This document shows, one piece after another, positions 60,495 through 64,000 of a stretch of DNA of 64,000 nucleotides. This DNA comes from Ephydatia muelleri. Its lineage: Eukaryota; Porifera; Demospongiae; Spongillida; Spongillidae. The stretch is taken from positions 6,903,787 through 6,967,786 of the forward strand of contig JABACO010000013.1 of assembly GCA_013339895.1 (NCBI GenBank). The letters are read 5' to 3'. The notes under the pieces were generated by a model, which worked only from the letters and a program-made list of their open reading frames with translations, was not told where the DNA came from and ran no database searches. Made by a program: the position numbers and the translations under genes. Positions within the stretch are counted from its first letter, which is position 1, and each line of letters starts with the position of its first letter.

Positions 60495-60795
60495 TCAAAA
60501 GTGTCCATGACGATCGACATCATAGTGTCCCTCTTGGCAGTCGAGACCTACGGTACTAGCACAGCAATTCAGGGCTTTGATTCCGGGCCCGTGACAGCAC
60601 GCAATATCACCCGGAAGAGCGTGCTTCCGAATTTTGCGCGCCATGTGCTCTCGAAATCGTGAGTGGACCGATTTCATACGAATGATTTCTCGGTCCCGGA
60701 GGATTATTTGTATGCGCACGGGATAATTCGAGAGCAACGTCGCGCGCGAACGTGCAATTGTGTACGTGACCGAGGAACCTACCGTGTACGCGCAA
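60495..60795 (-). CDS. CpG-rich ORF, possible first exon
   Basis: Two overlapping minus-strand frames (80 and 62 codons) lie in a CpG-rich patch at 60495-60795. The longer reads YPVRIQIILRDREIIRMKSV, then HSRFREHMARKIRKHALPGD. The patch contrasts with the AT-rich surroundings, as promoters and first exons do here (MMS19, R3). No family recognised. Confidence 0.25.
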
Positions 60796-60799
60796 TATA

Positions 60800-62290
60800 G
60801 AACTATCGTATGACGTAAGGAAAGTTAAATATACTAGTTAATACTATCCTTATTTCTCAGGTTATTGATCACATAGTCAAAAAATTTAATGTTTCAAGTT
60901 TACAAATATGAAACATAGAAAGTTGATAAGAGAACAAACCTGTTCGTAGAAAAGAAAGCATAACTGAAACAACACTTTTACCCAAAAATGGCCTTACCTC
61001 CCAGTAGTTGATGGGTAACATCTGACTTCAGGTCTTTCTTTAGAATAGTTCACTGCTGTCAACCCAAATGCACGTAGAATACACCGCCATTTGAGCGAAA
61101 GGAAAAGGGTAACAATAACGAGGTGCTGTTACATCACGTACGTTTTAGCGCTCTTGTTCAGCCAGGATGTTTCAGGTAGATCAAGGAATCCAACATTTCT
61201 GCCATAATGCAGTAGAGAACACCATTATTCTGTTCCCCACGTTACGCCTTGGAAGCTAGCAAACAAAGTGCCACACAAAAACACGTAATTGACAGCTCAC
61301 CTCGTAGCCGGCCGTTCTTTCTAACCAACAACCTGCCTGAATTGCTTCGCAGAACGTTATCCCAATACACAATTTCCTGACAAGCAAAGCTTTCAATTCA
61401 AAACGAGCGTAGGCTAAAGGTAACTCACCTGGCTTTCATTTGACGATTTTGGAATTAAATGGCACCTCTCTGACTTACAGTGGAAGATGTAGTGTTCCAC
61501 AGCGGTCATACATCCTATCAAAAAAAACATTCTGTGGAGGCATACTTACCGAAAATAATCATCACGTGATTCACGTGGCTGCTATAAAATGCATCCCGCA
61601 TGCGTCGTCATGATGTTTTACTAATGACATGGCGATTGCAGACCTCGCCTGCTGAGAGCGTGAGGCATTCTGAAAGACATTTCCATAATGGGAGGTTGGA
61701 GTTGGAATCCTAAGCCTTTGTATAAATGATATGACAAGCGGCCGTTCATAAATTACGTCACCTATATGGACCCCTCTTATACTGATGTATGCTTCATGTA
61801 TACATCGTCACACTGGCTGCTACCACCCTGCATGCTGGGGACCCTTCGAAGTGACGTAATTTATGGATGGCACCAAAGAAGACACCGAGAGAACGAGGTA
61901 CATTCTAGCGATAGATTGTTTGCGTGCCCCGCCTCTTTATACGATGCATATAATAAGTAACATCACGCAGCAGAACATATAATATAGTCTTCAGGGCAAG
62001 CTGAAGCATAAACCATCGTCCAAGAAATATATAAAAATGCATTTCTTCATAAAAAATAACCAAGGCATTGACTGACCGCTTTGGTCGCCTCAGCTAATGC
62101 TCATACCATTCTGAGTCGTTCTTACACCTTGTGCAGCAGGTGGATGAACTTTGTGTGTAATTGTGTGTGGTTATATACTTGTGTAGCACTGTATTCAGAA
62201 CCAAGTCAACAATATGAAAAACTATTCATTAACATGACTCTGATAGGTGAAAAGATTCTTGATGTATTTCCAGTGAGTGCTGCATAGGTC
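60800..62290. other. Spacer with one MITE candidate
   Basis: No gene recognised. A foldback element of about 130 bp (61741-61872) is described separately. Short ORFs (61766-61960 and 62081-62287) have no recognisable pattern. Confidence 0.4.
61741..61872. mobile_element. MITE candidate, about 132 bp
   Basis: Terminal inverted repeats of about 20 bp with one or two mismatches: GCCGTTCATAAATTACGTCA at the left end and TGACGTAATTTATGGATGGC at the right. No ORF, and target duplication not resolved. Confidence 0.6.
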
Positions 62291-62294
62291 ATTA

Positions 62295-63320
62295 GAAGAC
62301 CAGCGGGGGTGATGTCTCATACCAATGTGAAGATTACTGGACAAACCTTGTGTCACATACAATGAAATGTAGTGATACTCACGTCAGTATGTATATCATT
62401 ATTAGTGACAAACGACTCACCTGATAGCCACACCCTTCAGAATCACGTGACCCTCAGAAGACCATTGGGGCGATGTCTCATACCAATGTGAAGCTTACTG
62501 GACAAACCTTGTGTCACATACAATGAAATGTAGTGATACTCACGTCAGTATGTATACTATTATTAGTAACAAACGACTCACCTGATAGCCACACCCTTCA
62601 GAATCACGTGACCCTCAGAAGACCATTGGGGCGATGTCTCATACCAATGTGAAGCTTACTGGACAAACCTTGTGTCACATAGAAGAAATGTAGTGACACT
62701 CACGTCAGTATGTATATCATTATTACGACTCACCTGATAGCACACCCTTCAGAATCACGTGACCCTCAGAAGACCATTGGGGCGATGTCTCATACCAATG
62801 TGACACTTACTGGACAAACCTTGTGTCACATACAATGAAATGTAGTGATACTCACGTCAATATGTATATCATTATTAGTGACAAACGACTCACCTGATAG
62901 CCACACCCTTCAGAATCACGTGACCCTCAGAAGACCATTGGGGTGATGTCTCATACCAATGTGACGCTTACTGGACAAACCTTGTGTCACATACAATGAA
63001 ATGTAGTGATACTCACGTCAGTATTATTAGTGACAAATGACTCACCTGATAGTCACACCCTTCAGAATCATGCTCAGAAGACCATTGGGGCGATGTCTCA
63101 TACCAATGTGAAGCTTACTGGACAAACCTTGTGTCACATACAATGAAATGTAGTGAAACTCACGTCAGTATGTATATCATTATTAGTGAAAAACGACTCA
63201 CCTGATAGCCACACCCTTCAGAATCACGTGACCCTCAGAAGACCATTGGGGTGATGTCTCATACCAATGTGAAGCTTACTGGACAAACCTTGTGTCACAT
63301 ACAATGAAATGTACCATAGA
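62295..63320. repeat. Satellite-like tandem repeat, about 160 bp, 6-7 copies
   Basis: Copies begin near 62295, 62456, 62617, 62768, 62928, 63068 and 63238 with GAAGACCATTGGGGCGATGT. The unit includes TGTGAAGCTTACTGGACAAA, CTCACGTCAGTATGTAT, ATTATTAGTGACAAACGACT and AATCACGTGACCCTCA. Copies are over 90 percent alike by eye, with small deletions. Most carry the palindrome TCACGTGA. A decayed last copy trails to about 63470. Confidence 0.93.
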
Positions 63321-63329
63321 TTATTTAGA

Positions 63330-63949
63330 CATCTATGAATGTACTGAGTGATACATATTTCCGTGTGTATACCATTATTAGATCTAGGGACAAATTACTC
63401 ACCGAAGATAGCCACACCCTTCCGAATCACATCACCCTAGGAAGACCACTGTGGTGAGGCCTCAGACCAATGTGAGTACATACAACTAGCTATAGCCTTG
63501 TTCTGACCCCTGAGCGACAACGAGTGCACATTGTTTTCGGTTTCAGGCATTAGAAAACTAGCTTTTTTTGACCTCACATACCTTAATTAAAAATTCGTGG
63601 GACCTGTCCTCTACTGCAGCTGTAGCCTCGGCGTGTTGTAAACTTAAAAGAGGTATTCGAATTCAAATTCAATCATACGTGAGGAGAGGGTTAAATGGCC
63701 GTTTAATGATATTCCCGTACAGGATTGGGCGGTGAAGTTTTAAAAATAATGGGACTACGTTAATCGTGAGTGCACGCTTTGTGATATGCACGGATGCATG
63801 ATTGAATACGTAGTTTGTAATCACCCGCGTGCGGACGGCCGAATTGCTGTGTAGTCTGGGACTATCGTACTTTTGTATCAGGCCAGAAGCTGGCAGTAAC
63901 CATATCGGGCTCTCCCTCGCTCTTTCGTATCAAAACGCTCGGCCTCCCG

Positions 63950-63981
<32 letters not shown>

Positions 63982-64000
63982 ACATTGTCCGGTTATTAAC
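63330..64000. other. Right edge, no gene seen
   Basis: The tail of the 160-bp repeat decays to about 63470. The rest has no recognisable gene. A run of 32 C lies at 63950-63981. Confidence 0.45.

Overview
The window looks like nuclear DNA from a non-bilaterian animal, most likely a demosponge. The reasons are short GT-AG introns (about 40-100 bp), a cluster of divergent GABA-B-type family C receptor genes of the kind expanded in sponges, metazoan housekeeping genes (MMS19, COP9 signalosome subunit 1), KRBA2-like integrase and ZSWIM-like remnants, hAT and CACTA DNA transposons, a Ty3/gypsy element, and very many minisatellites. The phylum is inferred from gene content and not proven.

Layout. 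1-8441: a 17-bp minisatellite, then a plus-strand GABA-B-like receptor gene (here called R1) whose first exons lie off the left edge. 9657-23758: the MMS19 gene on the plus strand, rebuilt exon by exon. One of its introns, 15227-22676, holds most of the COP9 signalosome subunit 1 gene (GPS1/CSN1) on the opposite strand, plus foldback elements and three minisatellite arrays. MMS19 runs into a run of N (23800-23899). 23919-28712: a second receptor copy (R2, minus strand), damaged. 28785-34755: a CACTA-type DUF4218 ORF, a broken KRBA2-like integrase gene and small foldbacks. 34760-37000: a 66-bp repeat array that stays open in one frame, abutting a rearranged fragment of a receptor gene (R4) with a micro-inversion. 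39386-53263: a complete 17-exon receptor gene (R3, minus strand, 863 codons). Its intron 8 holds a young Ty3/gypsy element with identical LTRs and a dead non-LTR reverse transcriptase. 53760-64000: ZSWIM-like remnant cut by a hAT-type element with perfect TIRs and an 8-bp target duplication, a second hAT-type element carrying poly-C and poly-G tracts, CA repeats, and a satellite of about 160 bp.

How it fits together. The three receptor copies share exon lengths and phases and are paralogues. The intron between exons 8 and 9 has grown in each one by different material: an inverted 21-bp array in R1, a 32-bp array in R2, and retroelements in R3. R3 is the only copy I could read complete and intact. 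R1 has a one-base difference at the end of its last 7TM exon, and R2 has an in-frame stop and lacks its 5' exons. MMS19 (cytosolic Fe-S targeting) and CSN1 (deneddylation) are unrelated in function and share only a nested layout.

Exon borders were placed by eye from splice sites, reading frame and comparison among copies, so they are predictions.
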